Positions 9,465 through 17,868 are shown, counted from the first letter of the stretch. The stretch: 34,236 bases of DNA from an uncultured Desulfotomaculum sp. (GCA_946411205.1 CAMKDG010000027.1:1-34236), one strand, 5' to 3'. Notes: generated by a model not told the origin, from the letters alone. Translations and numbers: made by a program.

Positions 9465-9644
9465 TTAGAAACATCCCAATTCACAGGCTTTAATTTTAAT
9501 TTTCAGTTCATCACAGACTTCTCCCACTACTTTAGGGGGCACCTTACATTCAGCGGCAATTTTACGAGCCGCCGTACAGGAAAGTTTCCCTTCTTGGGCC
9601 AACTCTTTGACAGCCATAATCAATTTCTCTTTCTGTTCACTCAT
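9465..9644 (-). CDS. Small conserved protein ending in CELGCF
   Basis: A 59-aa protein of unknown function. It looks like a compact helical domain (MAVKELAQEGKLSCTAARKIAAECKVPPKVVGEVCDELKIKI) with a conserved-looking tail ACELGCF. There are four other cysteine-containing positions and no membrane segment. The middle resembles a helix-turn-helix (AARKIAAECKVPPKVVGEVCDEL). Start is the ATG at 9644 with GAGGGGAG about 9 nt upstream; the ORF extends to 9755 but without a ribosome site. It leads into the two moeA genes on the same strand and is divergent from hemZ. A metal or cofactor-related role is a guess. Confidence 0.7.
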   Translation of the reverse strand: MSEQKEKLIMAVKELAQEGKLSCTAARKIAAECKVPPKVVGEVCDELKIKIKACELGCF

Positions 9645-9795
9645 GGCGATTTCTCCCCTCTTAGAAAAAATAACTGTATTTGTGTTATTATTACAATACC
9701 ATCTTAAAATATCCTCCTGACCAAAACCACTGTTATCCCTTTTTCTACATAACAAGACAATTCATTTATACATATGCTTAAAGGAGAGAACTACT

Positions 9796-11274
9796 TTGAT
9801 CATTGGTCTTGCAAACCTGGCCGAGGAATATCGGGGTACCATTCAAGATATCATTTGGTTGTTTTATCCCGGGGCCCAATTGGTAACTGATAGCGAAGCC
9901 ACGCTAGTCCTGAGTCTGACTCTTGGCGAGCAAGGAAAATCCTTGTGGGCAGAGGCTGAGCTATATGGTGAGGGAAGTGCCCTGGCACACCGGGAGACGG
10001 GAGAACCGATCCTGCCCGGGGAGGCAGCAAACGAACAAAAAAGATTGGCTCGGCTGGCTGTTTATCAAGTCTTAGCTTCCTTTTGCGGGGAAAACCCCAG
10101 TCCCTGGGGCATCATGACCGGCATTCGCCCCACCAAGGTGATCCATCGCCTATTGGACCTAGGCTGGGGGAGTGAACAGGTGGAAGGTTTTTTAAAGTCG
10201 AAATACGCCCTTGCCCCGGAGAAAGCATCCTTGATTACTGATATTGCCCGTAGCCAGCGTCCTTTTTTACTTTCTCCGGAGCAAGCAGCGAAAATGGTGG
10301 CTGTATACATCGGGATTCCCTTCTGTCCTACCCGCTGCCTGTATTGTTCTTTCCCCTCCTATCCCATTGATAAACATCGCGCTATGGTAGCTCCCTTTCT
10401 CCAGGCGTTGCTGGAGGAAATACGCGTGGTAGGAGAGACTCTGCAAAGTAGCGGTCTGACAGTCCAATCTATTTATCTTGGAGGCGGTACCCCCACCAGC
10501 TTGCATTGCGAGCAACTAAAGCCGCTGTTGCAGGTAATCAACCAACACTTAAGAAATGAAGAAACTCTGGAATATACGGTGGAAGGAGGGCGCCCGGACA
10601 CACTAACGGAAGAAATTCTCGGAGTATTGAATGAACACCGGGTAACCCGACTCAGCATCAATCCCCAAAGCATGAATCAAAAAACGTTGGAGGCCATTGG
10701 CCGTTCCCATTCGGTGGAGGACATCTATCAAGCTGTAGAAGCAGCTCGTCGGTTTCATTTTGACAACATCAACATGGATGTCATTATCGGCTTGCCGGGT
10801 GAAACGCTCCAAGAGGTAGCCCATACCATGCAGTGCCTGGCCACGATGCAGCCGGAAAACCTGACAGTCCATGCTTTGGCCCTCAAAAGAGCCTCGCATC
10901 TAAAACAACGGCTGGCAGAATTTCCCCTGCCCGGTGCCAGCGAAGCCACAGCTATGTGGCAGGAAACCGCTCGGGTGGCCGGTGAGATGGGGCTGGAACC
11001 CTACTATATGTATCGTCAAAAGCAAATGGTTGGTAATCTAGAAAACATTGGTTATGCCCTGCCTGGCCACCAATGTGTCTATAACATTCAAATGATCGAG
11101 GAGCGGCAAACCATTATTGGCCTCGGGGTCGGGGCAGGTTCCAAGTGGGTTGATCCCCGCACCTGGACCCTCGTCAATGAATACAACGCTAAAGAAACCC
11201 GCCAGTATGTGGACCGGCTGGATGAATACCTCGAACGAAAGATTAAACATATTCAAGGTCTGGCGGTAAATTAA
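9796..11274 (+). CDS. hemZ: HemZ-type radical SAM coproporphyrinogen dehydrogenase-like
   Basis: A 492-aa radical SAM enzyme of the HemN/HemZ family, presumed to oxidatively decarboxylate coproporphyrinogen III without oxygen or to act on a related tetrapyrrole. Seen: an N-terminal region peculiar to HemZ (NPSPWGIMTGIRPTKV), then the [4Fe-4S] motif CPTRCLYCSF (CxxxCxxC, about residues 177-184), YLGGGTPTSL, NPQSMNQKTLEAIGR, MDVIIGLPGET and a C-terminal YYMYRQKQMVGNLENIGYALPG. Length is close to the roughly 500 aa of B. subtilis HemZ. TTG start with AGGAGAG 7 nt upstream. Alone on the plus strand, with a long hairpin behind it. Confidence 0.88.
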   Translation: MIIGLANLAEEYRGTIQDIIWLFYPGAQLVTDSEATLVLSLTLGEQGKSLWAEAELYGEGSALAHRETGEPILPGEAANEQKRLARLAVYQVLASFCGENPSPWGIMTGIRPTKVIHRLLDLGWGSEQVEGFLKSKYALAPEKASLITDIARSQRPFLLSPEQAAKMVAVYIGIPFCPTRCLYCSFPSYPIDKHRAMVAPFLQALLEEIRVVGETLQSSGLTVQSIYLGGGTPTSLHCEQLKPLLQVINQHLRNEETLEYTVEGGRPDTLTEEILGVLNEHRVTRLSINPQSMNQKTLEAIGRSHSVEDIYQAVEAARRFHFDNINMDVIIGLPGETLQEVAHTMQCLATMQPENLTVHALALKRASHLKQRLAEFPLPGASEATAMWQETARVAGEMGLEPYYMYRQKQMVGNLENIGYALPGHQCVYNIQMIEERQTIIGLGVGAGSKWVDPRTWTLVNEYNAKETRQYVDRLDEYLERKIKHIQGLAVN

Positions 11275-11282
11275 AATAGATC

Positions 11283-11325
11283 AAAGGGTGCTAACCAATG
11301 ATGCGAATTGGCTTTGGCCCCCTTT
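11283..11325. terminator. Long hairpin between hemZ and methyltransferase
   Basis: AAAGGG/CCCTTT outer arms enclose CCAAT/ATTGG inner arms between two convergent genes. Probably a shared terminator, though U-tracts are weak. Confidence 0.45.
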
Positions 11326-11911
11326 ATAACCCTTGTTTCTTACCGATAAAAATATATTGCCAATTGCCAAGCTCCTGAATGTCACCGATAATACCTACTT
11401 CTCTCATCTGTAGCATAAGTTGTTCCGGCGTCACAAAGGTTCCCGGTTCCCCAAAGACCCTTTCTACCGCTTTAATGACTTTCCCCTGCCAACAAGCCGG
11501 GTTAAATTCCAGCATGACCACCCGGCCACCGGAGCGTAATACTCTGGCCAATTCCCGGGCTATTCTTGGCTGTTCCGGCATATGGTGCCAGGCATCGGAA
11601 CACAAAACACCATCGAAATAATCCTGGGGAAAAGGCATCTGCCGGGCATCCCCCAACACCAACTCCGCCGAGATATGGTTTTTTCTGGCCTGATGTAACA
11701 TCGCTGCCGAGGCATCCAATAGTACCACTTTAGCCCCGCGGGCGATTAGTACCGGTACATTCCGACCGGTACCTCCCCCCAGGTCCAACAGCCTCTCCCC
11801 AGGCCTGGGAGCAACCCACTCCAGCAATTGTTTGCGAAAATCCATGCCTGTTTTATTGATAAGATGATCGTAAAAGGGTGCTATTGTCTTAAAAAACAAG
11901 GATAACCACAC
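11324..11911 (-). CDS. Class I SAM-dependent methyltransferase
   Basis: A 195-aa UbiE-like methyltransferase. The SAM-binding motif I LLDLGGGTGRNVPVL (about residues 41-55), the acidic residue at the end of strand 2 (LLDAS), GDARQMPFPQDYFDGVLCSDAWHHM (motifs II/III) and RVLRSGGRVVMLEFN are clear. The substrate is unknown. The start is uncertain: GTG at 11911 is only 1 nt behind GGAGG, while TTG at 11899 is 13 nt away. It is convergent with hemZ and separated from the folate gene upstream by a strong hairpin. Confidence 0.85.
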   Translation of the reverse strand: MWLSLFFKTIAPFYDHLINKTGMDFRKQLLEWVAPRPGERLLDLGGGTGRNVPVLIARGAKVVLLDASAAMLHQARKNHISAELVLGDARQMPFPQDYFDGVLCSDAWHHMPEQPRIARELARVLRSGGRVVMLEFNPACWQGKVIKAVERVFGEPGTFVTPEQLMLQMREVGIIGDIQELGNWQYIFIGKKQGL

Positions 11912-12028
11912 CTCCTACCAGGCTTGGTACGTGGTTTTAACCATTAAAAGAAAAATATACCATTTACTAAGAGTTTGCAAGCCACGTTTACCTACGCGCT
12001 ATAACCCATCAGCTGTAGCTTTTCCTTT

Positions 12029-12076
12029 ATCAAATGACATAAGACCAGGATTACGCCCGGTCTTATGTCATTTGAT
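12029..12076. terminator. 18-bp perfect hairpin at end of paaK operon
   Basis: Arms 12029-12046 and 12059-12076 are perfectly complementary over 18 bp with a 12-nt loop, overlapping the last codons of the cyclo-ligase gene. On the minus strand it would terminate the paaK operon, although the following sequence (AAAGGAAAAG) is not U-rich. Confidence 0.6.
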
Positions 12077-12656
12077 TCGTTTTAATTGTCCTATCTTCCG
12101 TAATAACCACTGACACAGGCTGATCATGATCTGCCATCAGGGAGGTTAAATCCGGCCATATTTGCAACTCATAAGCCAAGGCCACAGTAACAGCATCTGG
12201 TCGTAGCTGGGGTAAAAAGCGGTCGTAAAAACCCCCGCCATAGCCCAGACGGTGCCCCTGTTCATCAAAGACAACCCCCGGCACCAGCACCAAATCCACG
12301 GTTTCCACCGGCAGCGGTCTTATTTTATCTGGAGCCGGTTCCAGAATGCCATAGGCACCCGGAACCAACTCCTCGGGATAATTTACTAATTGGCAAGGTG
12401 TCATCCGCTTTTCGGTTTTGTTTACCAGCGGCACCGCTATAATCTTACCTGCATCAAGAGCTTGGCTGATGAAAGAACCGGTATATACTTCGCCCCGAAA
12501 ATCCAGATAGGTTAAGATGGTTCTCGCCTTACCATATTGCGGCAGTTCTAACAGGCGCTGGGTAATACGGCTGCTTTTCTCCAGTGCCTCTGTCGGTGCC
12601 AAACTGCGGCGGGCTGCCAGTACCTGTTGGCGAATCCTTTGTTTTGCTTCCTGCAT
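12063..12656 (-). CDS. 5-formyltetrahydrofolate cyclo-ligase
   Basis: ATP-dependent enzyme converting 5-formyl-THF to 5,10-methenyl-THF (YgfA/MTHFS family). The 197-aa product begins QRIRQQVLAARRSL, and has the C-terminal motif LVLVPGVVFDEQGHRLGYGGGFYDRFL (about 131-157) that forms the active site. Its ATG overlaps the stop of the ACT-domain gene (TGATG), so translation is coupled. It is third in the T-box-controlled paaK operon; why a folate gene sits there is not obvious. Confidence 0.93.
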   Translation of the reverse strand: MQEAKQRIRQQVLAARRSLAPTEALEKSSRITQRLLELPQYGKARTILTYLDFRGEVYTGSFISQALDAGKIIAVPLVNKTEKRMTPCQLVNYPEELVPGAYGILEPAPDKIRPLPVETVDLVLVPGVVFDEQGHRLGYGGGFYDRFLPQLRPDAVTVALAYELQIWPDLTSLMADHDQPVSVVITEDRTIKTNQMT

Positions 12657-13087
12657 CAGATTTGGTATACTTCATCCCCGGGCACGATGCGGATGCCATT
12701 TCCCTGGAGAACCTTAATGGCTTCATCCACTTGCTCAACCCGGAAAACAATCAAGGCCGCAGAAGTGGTTTGGGTAACAAAGGCATATAAGTACTCAATA
12801 TTGATGCCTACTTTATCTAGATGACGCAGAATGTTGCTCAAACCTCCCGGCTGATCGGTTACTTCCACAGCAATCACATCGGTGGTACTAACCGTAAAGC
12901 CAGCTTCCTTTAATACCTGATAGGCCAACTGCGGCTTGTTAACAATTAACCGTAGGATACCAAAATCCGTGGTATCGGCAATGGAAAGGGCACGTATGTT
13001 GATCTGATTTTCCCCCAGCACTTCGGTTACTTTGGCCAGACGGCCCTTCTTGTTCTCCAAAAAAATGGAGATTTGTTGTACGCGCAC
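12656..13087 (-). CDS. Tandem ACT-domain amino-acid-binding protein
   Basis: A 143-aa protein made of two ACT domains (about residues 3-65 and 70-140): QISIFLENKKGRLAKVTEVLGENQINIRALS and AVEVTDQPGGLSNILRHLDKVGINIEYLYAF, the typical strand-loop-helix with a conserved glycine. ACT repeats bind amino acids and regulate enzymes. GTG start at 13087, 18 bp behind paaK. Stand-alone double-ACT proteins are often encoded next to paaK in anaerobes; a role as sensor of an aromatic amino acid would fit the phenylalanine-type T-box but is inference. Confidence 0.9.
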   Translation of the reverse strand: MRVQQISIFLENKKGRLAKVTEVLGENQINIRALSIADTTDFGILRLIVNKPQLAYQVLKEAGFTVSTTDVIAVEVTDQPGGLSNILRHLDKVGINIEYLYAFVTQTTSAALIVFRVEQVDEAIKVLQGNGIRIVPGDEVYQI

Positions 13088-13105
13088 TTACAATACCTCC
13101 CTTAT

Positions 13106-14410
13106 TTATAATTCTCGCCTATCGATTACTCTTTTGGCTTTCCCTTCACTGCGGGGCAGAGATTTCGGTTCCACCAATTTTATTTTAGCAGAAATGCCCA
13201 ACACACTTAAGATGCGTTCGCGTAATCTTCGCTCTAATACTTCCAAACCAGCTATTTTATCGGAGAACATGTTAGCGGATAATTCCACCTGAATTTCTAA
13301 ATCGTCCAGGGAGGCCTTGCGATCAACTACCAGCAGGTAGTGCGGTTCGGTCTCACCAAACTCCAGTAACACACTTTCGATCTGGGAAGGGAAAACGTTG
13401 ACCCCCCGGATAATGAGCATATCATCGGTACGGCCGGTAATTCTCTCCATCCGCAGATGAGTTCGTCCACATTCACATACTTCCGGGTAGAGGGTAGAGA
13501 TGTCTTTGGTGCGATAACGGATCACCGGGAAGCCTTCCTTGGTCAGGGTGGTGAAGACCAGTTCACCCTTTTCACCATAGGGCAGCGGCTGTTCAGTCAC
13601 CGGGTCGATAATTTCCGGAATAAAATGATCCTCAAAAACATGCAAACCATTCTGACAAGGACACTCCATAGCCACACCAGGCCCTAACACTTCACTGAGA
13701 CCATAGATATCATGGGCTCTAATTCCCAGCTTTTCCTCCAACTGCCGCCGCATATTGTTCGACCAGGGCTCAGCACCAAAAATTCCTACTTTTAAGTGCA
13801 AGGTTCCGAGGTCTACCCCAGCAGCATGAATCTCATCTGCCAAATACAAGGCATACGAAGGGGTACATGTTAAGATAGAGGTTTGAAAATCTTGCATTAA
13901 CATAATTTGACGAGCCGTGTTGCCCCCTGAGATGGGAACAATGGTCGCCCCCAACCGTTCAGCACCATAATGGATGCCTAACCCACCGGTAAATAAACCA
14001 TAGCCATAGGCATTCTGTACCACATCTTCTTTGGTGCCGCCAGCCATCGAAAAGCAGCGGGCTACTAAATCGGACCAAGTATCCAAATCCTTCTTAGTAT
14101 AGCCTACCACAATTGGCTTGCCAGTGGTACCCGAAGAAGCGTGCATCCGCACAATTTCGCTGCGGGGAACGGCAAATAAACCAAAGGGATAGGTATCCCG
14201 CAAGTCTTTTTTGGTAGTAAAGGGTAAGCTTTTTAAATCCTCCAGCGACTTAATATCCCCGGGCGTAATCCCCTTTTCCTGAAAGGCCTGGCGATAAAAA
14301 GGTACCGACGTATACACCCGTTCTACCAATGCTTTTAATCTTTTTGTTTGGATCTCAGCTAACTGATCCCGAGACATGGTTTCATGATGTGCATCCCAAT
14401 AAGAAGTCAT
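13106..14410 (-). CDS. paaK: Phenylacetate-CoA ligase
   Basis: AMP-forming adenylating enzyme that makes arylacetyl-CoA from phenylacetate (or indoleacetate), ATP and CoA. The 434-aa product has the family length and motifs: [14 protein letters not shown], the P-loop [16 protein letters not shown] (about residues 88-103), [47 protein letters not shown] and a C-terminal [20 protein letters not shown]. The ATG at 14410 follows GGGGGTGGAG. The same frame stays open to 14764 but that stretch is the T-box leader. In anaerobes PaaK with indolepyruvate:ferredoxin oxidoreductase can run towards aromatic amino acids, which fits a T-box that turns on when charged tRNA is low. Confidence 0.93.
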   Translation of the reverse strand: MTSYWDAHHETMSRDQLAEIQTKRLKALVERVYTSVPFYRQAFQEKGITPGDIKSLEDLKSLPFTTKKDLRDTYPFGLFAVPRSEIVRMHASSGTTGKPIVVGYTKKDLDTWSDLVARCFSMAGGTKEDVVQNAYGYGLFTGGLGIHYGAERLGATIVPISGGNTARQIMLMQDFQTSILTCTPSYALYLADEIHAAGVDLGTLHLKVGIFGAEPWSNNMRRQLEEKLGIRAHDIYGLSEVLGPGVAMECPCQNGLHVFEDHFIPEIIDPVTEQPLPYGEKGELVFTTLTKEGFPVIRYRTKDISTLYPEVCECGRTHLRMERITGRTDDMLIIRGVNVFPSQIESVLLEFGETEPHYLLVVDRKASLDDLEIQVELSANMFSDKIAGLEVLERRLRERILSVLGISAKIKLVEPKSLPRSEGKAKRVIDRREL

Positions 14411-14456
14411 ATACTCCACCCCCATAATAGTATGTACAGATACTTTGAACAAAAAA

Positions 14457-14504
14457 TCCCCATCCCTATGCAGGGACGGAGATACAATTCCGCGGTACCA
14501 CCCT
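14457..14504 (-). promoter_or_regulatory. T-box module 2: antiterminator and terminator
   Basis: On the minus strand the T-box sequence AGGGTGGTACCGCGG (14490-14504) is followed by a terminator stem (14457-14467 with 14472-14482) and TTTTTT. It lies only about 58 bases behind the first terminator and has no stem I or specifier of its own. The sequence strongly resembles module 1, so it arose by partial duplication. Confidence 0.85.
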
Positions 14505-14561
14505 AATTGGCCCCTTGGGCCCAACTCAAAACAGGTACGGGAAAAGGACGTAACGGTAAAT

Positions 14562-14820
14562 AAAAAAACCTCCATCCACCAAGGGACGGAGAGTATTTTC
14601 CGTGGTACCACCCTAATTGCAAGAGCCACTTTACCGGTACAGGACAAAATCCGATACCTCTCCCTTGTAACGGCGGGACATCCGGCTGCACCTACTGACC
14701 GCTTCAGCACAGCAACTCCGGAGGGAACTTCAATCAGCCATACCTTAAAGAAGCTTCCAGTCACGGCTTCTTTTCCCTGAAAGGCTGGGGAGATTTACTT
14801 TTCTCCATCATCGCATTGAC
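14562..14820 (-). promoter_or_regulatory. T-box riboswitch, module 1 with stem I
   Basis: On the minus strand the leader has a stem I region (GATGGAGAAAAGTAA near 14795-14815, the AG-bulge-like CAGGGA, and a specifier segment GAA-G-TTC-CC at 14721-14731), the T-box sequence AGGGTGGTACCACGG (14600-14614), and a terminator stem (14570-14577 with 14584-14591) followed by seven Ts. In T-boxes the specifier follows GAA plus one base; that makes it UUC (14725-14727), phenylalanine. A shift by one base would read GUU (valine). Uncharged tRNA would pair here and with the T-box bulge to allow transcription of paaK-ACT-cyclo-ligase. Confidence 0.9.
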
Positions 14821-14837
14821 CATTTCAACTTACAAAT

Positions 14838-14866
14838 ACGTTATCACAATGAGCCAACGTCGTCAA
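14838..14866 (-). promoter_or_regulatory. Promoter of the T-box/paaK transcript
   Basis: On the minus strand TTGACG, 17 bases, TAACGT. The -35 is good, the -10 mediocre. RNA would start near 14831, at the right distance before T-box stem I. Confidence 0.5.
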
Positions 14867-15024
14867 CCTGTTTTTTTACAATTCAAATTAGTGTAACCAC
14901 CAGATATGTCGGATTTTGGACAGGGTAATAACAAGTCCTTAGCAAAACGCAACTATGTTTTGTTCGGTAGGCTCGGCTTTACTATTCACAGTAAAAAGCC
15001 TTAATTCGTAAGTTATTAACAGAC

Positions 15025-15069
15025 TTATCCACATTATCCACAGTTAAGTACCCACAGAACAGTGGATAA
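15025..15069. promoter_or_regulatory. Cluster of DnaA boxes
   Basis: Two perfect DnaA boxes TTATCCACA abut head to tail at 15025-15033 and 15034-15042. A third, TTATCCACT, lies on the minus strand at 15061-15069. The cluster is in the 260-bp gap between the tsaD stop and the paaK promoter. No oriC genes are nearby, so it is probably a DnaA-titrating or regulatory cluster. Confidence 0.7.
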
Positions 15070-15093
15070 GTGGCTAAAAAGGGAGTATTTATG

Positions 15094-16116
15094 TTAATAC
15101 TTCTCTTCTCCCAAAGACAAGGCCGGAACTGCATTCAGGGTTAACGGGGCAAAATCTCCCCGTAAATATTTATAATAACCGGCACAGGCAATCATGGCTG
15201 CATTGTCTGTGCATAAATGAAGGGGTGGATAAACCACGGTACAGCCTGCTGCCAATGCTCTGGTTTGTAATAAACTCCTTAGCCCCCCATTGGCAGCCAC
15301 TCCGCCCGCCAACATAATGGTTTTTACAGCGGTGCGTCGGGCGGCTAACAGTGTCTTTTCCACCAATACCTCTACGGTGGCCTGCTGAAAGCTGGCAGCT
15401 AAATCGGCCTTGTTCACTTCTTCCTGGCGCATCTCCGCTCGGTTTAAATAATTTAGCACCGCTGACTTTAAACCACTAAAGCTAAAGTCCAAGCTGCCCT
15501 CTTCCAAAAAGGCTCTGGGTAACTTCAGCGCACCGGCATCTCCCTCCCGGGCCAGTTGATCAATCAGCGGTCCCCCGGGATAGCCCAAGCCCATGGCCCG
15601 AGCCACTTTGTCAAAGGCTTCACCCGCCGCATCATCTCTGGTGCGGCCAAGCAGTTGATAGCCTCCCCGATGTGGCATAAAGACTAAGTCTGAATGCCCA
15701 CCGGAAACGACCAGACACAGCAGGGGAAATTCCAAGTCGGGCCGGGCCAGAAAATTGGCAGCTATATGTCCCTCTAAGTGATTGACCCCGATCAATGGAA
15801 TGTCCAGGGCATAAGCCATGGCCTTGGCCGCGGCTACCCCTACCAAAAGTGCCCCCACTAAACCAGGCCCATAGGTAACGGCTATGGCATTAATATCTTT
15901 CAGGGTTACCTTGGCTTGTTCCAACGCTTCCATAATCACCGGGTGAACATTTTCTAAATGTTTGCGGGAGGCCACCTCCGGCACCACACCACCAAATTTT
16001 TTATGGACATCCACCTGAGAGGAAACAATGTTAGAACGTAAAGTTATCCCATCCTCCAGCACCGCTGCTGATGTTTCATCACAGGATGTTTCAATCCCTA
16101 GTATTGTAATTCCCAT
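15094..16116 (-). CDS. tsaD: tRNA t6A37 threonylcarbamoyltransferase TsaD
   Basis: Catalytic subunit that transfers threonylcarbamoyl from TC-AMP to A37 of ANN-decoding tRNAs, acting with TsaB and TsaE. The 340-aa product begins GITILGIETSCDETSAA, has the metal-binding HLEGH motif (near residue 110), VSGGHSDL, FDKVARAMGLGYPGG, and LAGGVAANGGLR. I chose ATG 16116, 4 nt behind GGAGGG; the frame extends to 16161 without support. Last gene of the tsaE-tsaB-rimI-tsaD operon. Confidence 0.97.
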   Translation of the reverse strand: MGITILGIETSCDETSAAVLEDGITLRSNIVSSQVDVHKKFGGVVPEVASRKHLENVHPVIMEALEQAKVTLKDINAIAVTYGPGLVGALLVGVAAAKAMAYALDIPLIGVNHLEGHIAANFLARPDLEFPLLCLVVSGGHSDLVFMPHRGGYQLLGRTRDDAAGEAFDKVARAMGLGYPGGPLIDQLAREGDAGALKLPRAFLEEGSLDFSFSGLKSAVLNYLNRAEMRQEEVNKADLAASFQQATVEVLVEKTLLAARRTAVKTIMLAGGVAANGGLRSLLQTRALAAGCTVVYPPLHLCTDNAAMIACAGYYKYLRGDFAPLTLNAVPALSLGEEKY

Positions 16117-16145
16117 AAAACCCTCCAAAATTCTCTGTGAGGCAG

Positions 16146-16589
16146 CTATAGATCCACCCACATAATGATGGCATCCTCATTGGTATCTGTATAATAACGT
16201 TTGCGCAAACCCTTTTCTTTAAAGCCCAGCTTTTTATATAATTCTCTGGCTACCGCATTGGAGGGCCTGACCTCTAAGGTCATGCGAAGGGCACCACGCA
16301 GGACGGCTAGTCGCATAACTTCAATCATAAGAGCCAAGCCCAATTTTTTACCGCGATGGCTAGGGTGAACTGCCACATTGGTAATGTGGGCTTCATCTAA
16401 AACCATCCACATACCCACATAGCCAATCACTTTTTCATCTTCCAGTGCCACTATATAATGGGCAAAATTATTTTGCGTTATTTCGTAGGTAAATGCCTGA
16501 CTGGACCAGGGTGTGGAAAAGGAAACCTGTTCAATTTCCAGTACCCCTGGGATATGATCAAGCTTCATTTCAATCAGCCGATAATCCAC
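16146..16589 (-). CDS. rimI: Ribosomal-protein-alanine N-acetyltransferase RimI
   Basis: GNAT enzyme expected to acetylate the N-terminus of ribosomal protein S18. The 147-aa product shows VAVHPSHRGKKLGLALM (acetyl-CoA binding motif A), LEVRPSNAVARELYKKLGFKEKGLRKRYY, the RimI signature, and a final MWVDL. The start is uncertain. GTG at 16589 has AGGTG 5 nt upstream and lies 8 nt past the tsaB stop. ATG at 16610 would overlap tsaB by 13 nt but lacks a ribosome site. Placed between tsaB and tsaD, as in many Firmicutes. Confidence 0.92.
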   Translation of the reverse strand: MDYRLIEMKLDHIPGVLEIEQVSFSTPWSSQAFTYEITQNNFAHYIVALEDEKVIGYVGMWMVLDEAHITNVAVHPSHRGKKLGLALMIEVMRLAVLRGALRMTLEVRPSNAVARELYKKLGFKEKGLRKRYYTDTNEDAIIMWVDL

Positions 16590-16597
16590 TGCGTCAC

Positions 16598-17302
16598 CTA
16601 CTTCCCACATTTGGCTGCCAGTTTTACTTCTGCCTCCGACAGCCTAATATATTGGGCTGCCAGTTCCAAATGGGATCGTCCTTGGCCCGCGACCAACTGC
16701 CAATAACCTAACTCTGCCACCGCCGCTCCCCGGGGTAACAAGGCCGTTTGTGGGGTAAACAAAGCCCGCGCCCCGAGTAAATCAGCTAGTTCTTGTTGAT
16801 AAACAGGCACCCCATCTCCTAAAAAGGTAACCTGGCCCTCCCACTCCGCCAAAACCTCTGCCAACTGCCGGGGACTTACTGCCAGTGGTCCTTTTAGTAG
16901 TTCCGGTTGACCCGCTCTGCCTCTAAAGATACTGGCATATACTTCATTCTTTCTGGCGTTGAGAATAGGACAAATTAGCTGACCCTGGGGAGCCAGCGGT
17001 AGCGCCAATGCCTCCAAGGTAGATACTCCCACCACCGGCACCTGCCACAACCAGGCTAGGGTCTTGGCTGTAGTAAGTCCTATGCGAAGGCCGGTAAAAG
17101 ACCCTGGACCGGAGGAAACAGCAATCCCCTGGATTTGTGGCGGGGTAAGACCCGCATCCTCAATCACTGCTTTGATCATCGGCAGCAGGTTGATGGAGTG
17201 GGTCCGGCGGTTATTCACCAGCCGCTCCGCTAAGACACGGCCGTCCTCAACTACGGCTACTGCCGCCACCGGCGTAGCTGCTTCAATTCCCAGGACAAAC
17301 AA
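16598..17302 (-). CDS. tsaB: t6A biosynthesis protein TsaB
   Basis: A 234-aa ASKHA-fold partner of TsaD required for t6A formation. Seen: VLGIEAATPVAAVAVVEDG, the SSGPGSFTGLRIGLTTAKTLAW stretch (about residues 63-84) diagnostic of TsaB, and CPILNARKNEVYA. The TTG start at 17302 lies inside the end of tsaE (20-bp overlap), with GAGGAG about 10 nt upstream, implying translational coupling. Confidence 0.95.
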   Translation of the reverse strand: MFVLGIEAATPVAAVAVVEDGRVLAERLVNNRRTHSINLLPMIKAVIEDAGLTPPQIQGIAVSSGPGSFTGLRIGLTTAKTLAWLWQVPVVGVSTLEALALPLAPQGQLICPILNARKNEVYASIFRGRAGQPELLKGPLAVSPRQLAEVLAEWEGQVTFLGDGVPVYQQELADLLGARALFTPQTALLPRGAAVAELGYWQLVAGQGRSHLELAAQYIRLSEAEVKLAAKCGK

Positions 17303-17768
17303 GTTGGTTCATCTCCTCTACCAGTTGTTTATAGCGCTGACCCCTTGGTGTAAACTTGATCAGCCGGACTTCCTCCGCCTCTTCATCCTTTAGCAAAGTG
17401 ATATCCAAACGCTCCTCTGGCAGCACATCTTCTACCAGTTCAGCCCATTCCACAAGACAAACGCCTGAACCGAAAAAGTATTCCTCATAGCCCAAATCTG
17501 CCATTGCTTCGGAGTTTCCCAAACGATAGACATCGAAATGGTACAGCGGCAAACGCCCTTCATATTCATTAATTAAGGTAAAGGTCGGACTAGTAACATG
17601 CGTGGTTACACCCAATCCCCGGGCAATTCCCTGGGAAAAGGCCGTTTTACCTGCGCCTAAATCTCCGTTCAGGCAGATGATATCACCCGCTTGTAATAAC
17701 AAGGCCATTTTTTCACCAAATTGCCTAGTTTCTTCGGACAAAAAACTTTTTAACATCTCCGTTTCCAT
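17283..17768 (-). CDS. tsaE: t6A biosynthesis ATPase TsaE
   Basis: A 161-aa P-loop protein that drives turnover of the TsaBD complex. Seen: Walker A GDLGAGKTAFSQGIARGLG (about 35-53), VTSPTFTLINEY, HFDVYRLG and LVEWAELVEDVLP. The ATG at 17768 has a weak AGGTGG far upstream (13 nt); a second in-frame ATG at 17756 is another possible start. First gene of the tsa operon. Confidence 0.95.
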   Translation of the reverse strand: METEMLKSFLSEETRQFGEKMALLLQAGDIICLNGDLGAGKTAFSQGIARGLGVTTHVTSPTFTLINEYEGRLPLYHFDVYRLGNSEAMADLGYEEYFFGSGVCLVEWAELVEDVLPEERLDITLLKDEEAEEVRLIKFTPRGQRYKQLVEEMNQLVCPGN

Positions 17769-17868
17769 TACTTACAGCTAACCACCTTTTTACGTTTAAG
17801 AAGACACACGCTCTAACGTATTGCTTCATTGTTTAATCAGCACATTTTAACCAAACTATGGTTATTAT

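Noticed and set aside
11931-12113. 60-codon plus-strand ORF
   Set aside because: No ribosome site; it is mostly the 18-bp hairpin and the antisense end of the cyclo-ligase gene.
12468-12490. CTGATGAAAG as another hammerhead core
   Set aside because: It lies inside the cyclo-ligase gene with no stem II, GAAA partner or cleavage triplet.
13106-14764. 552-codon open frame including paaK
   Set aside because: The first 118 codons are the T-box leader read by chance. The ATG at 14410 has a ribosome site and gives the normal PaaK length.
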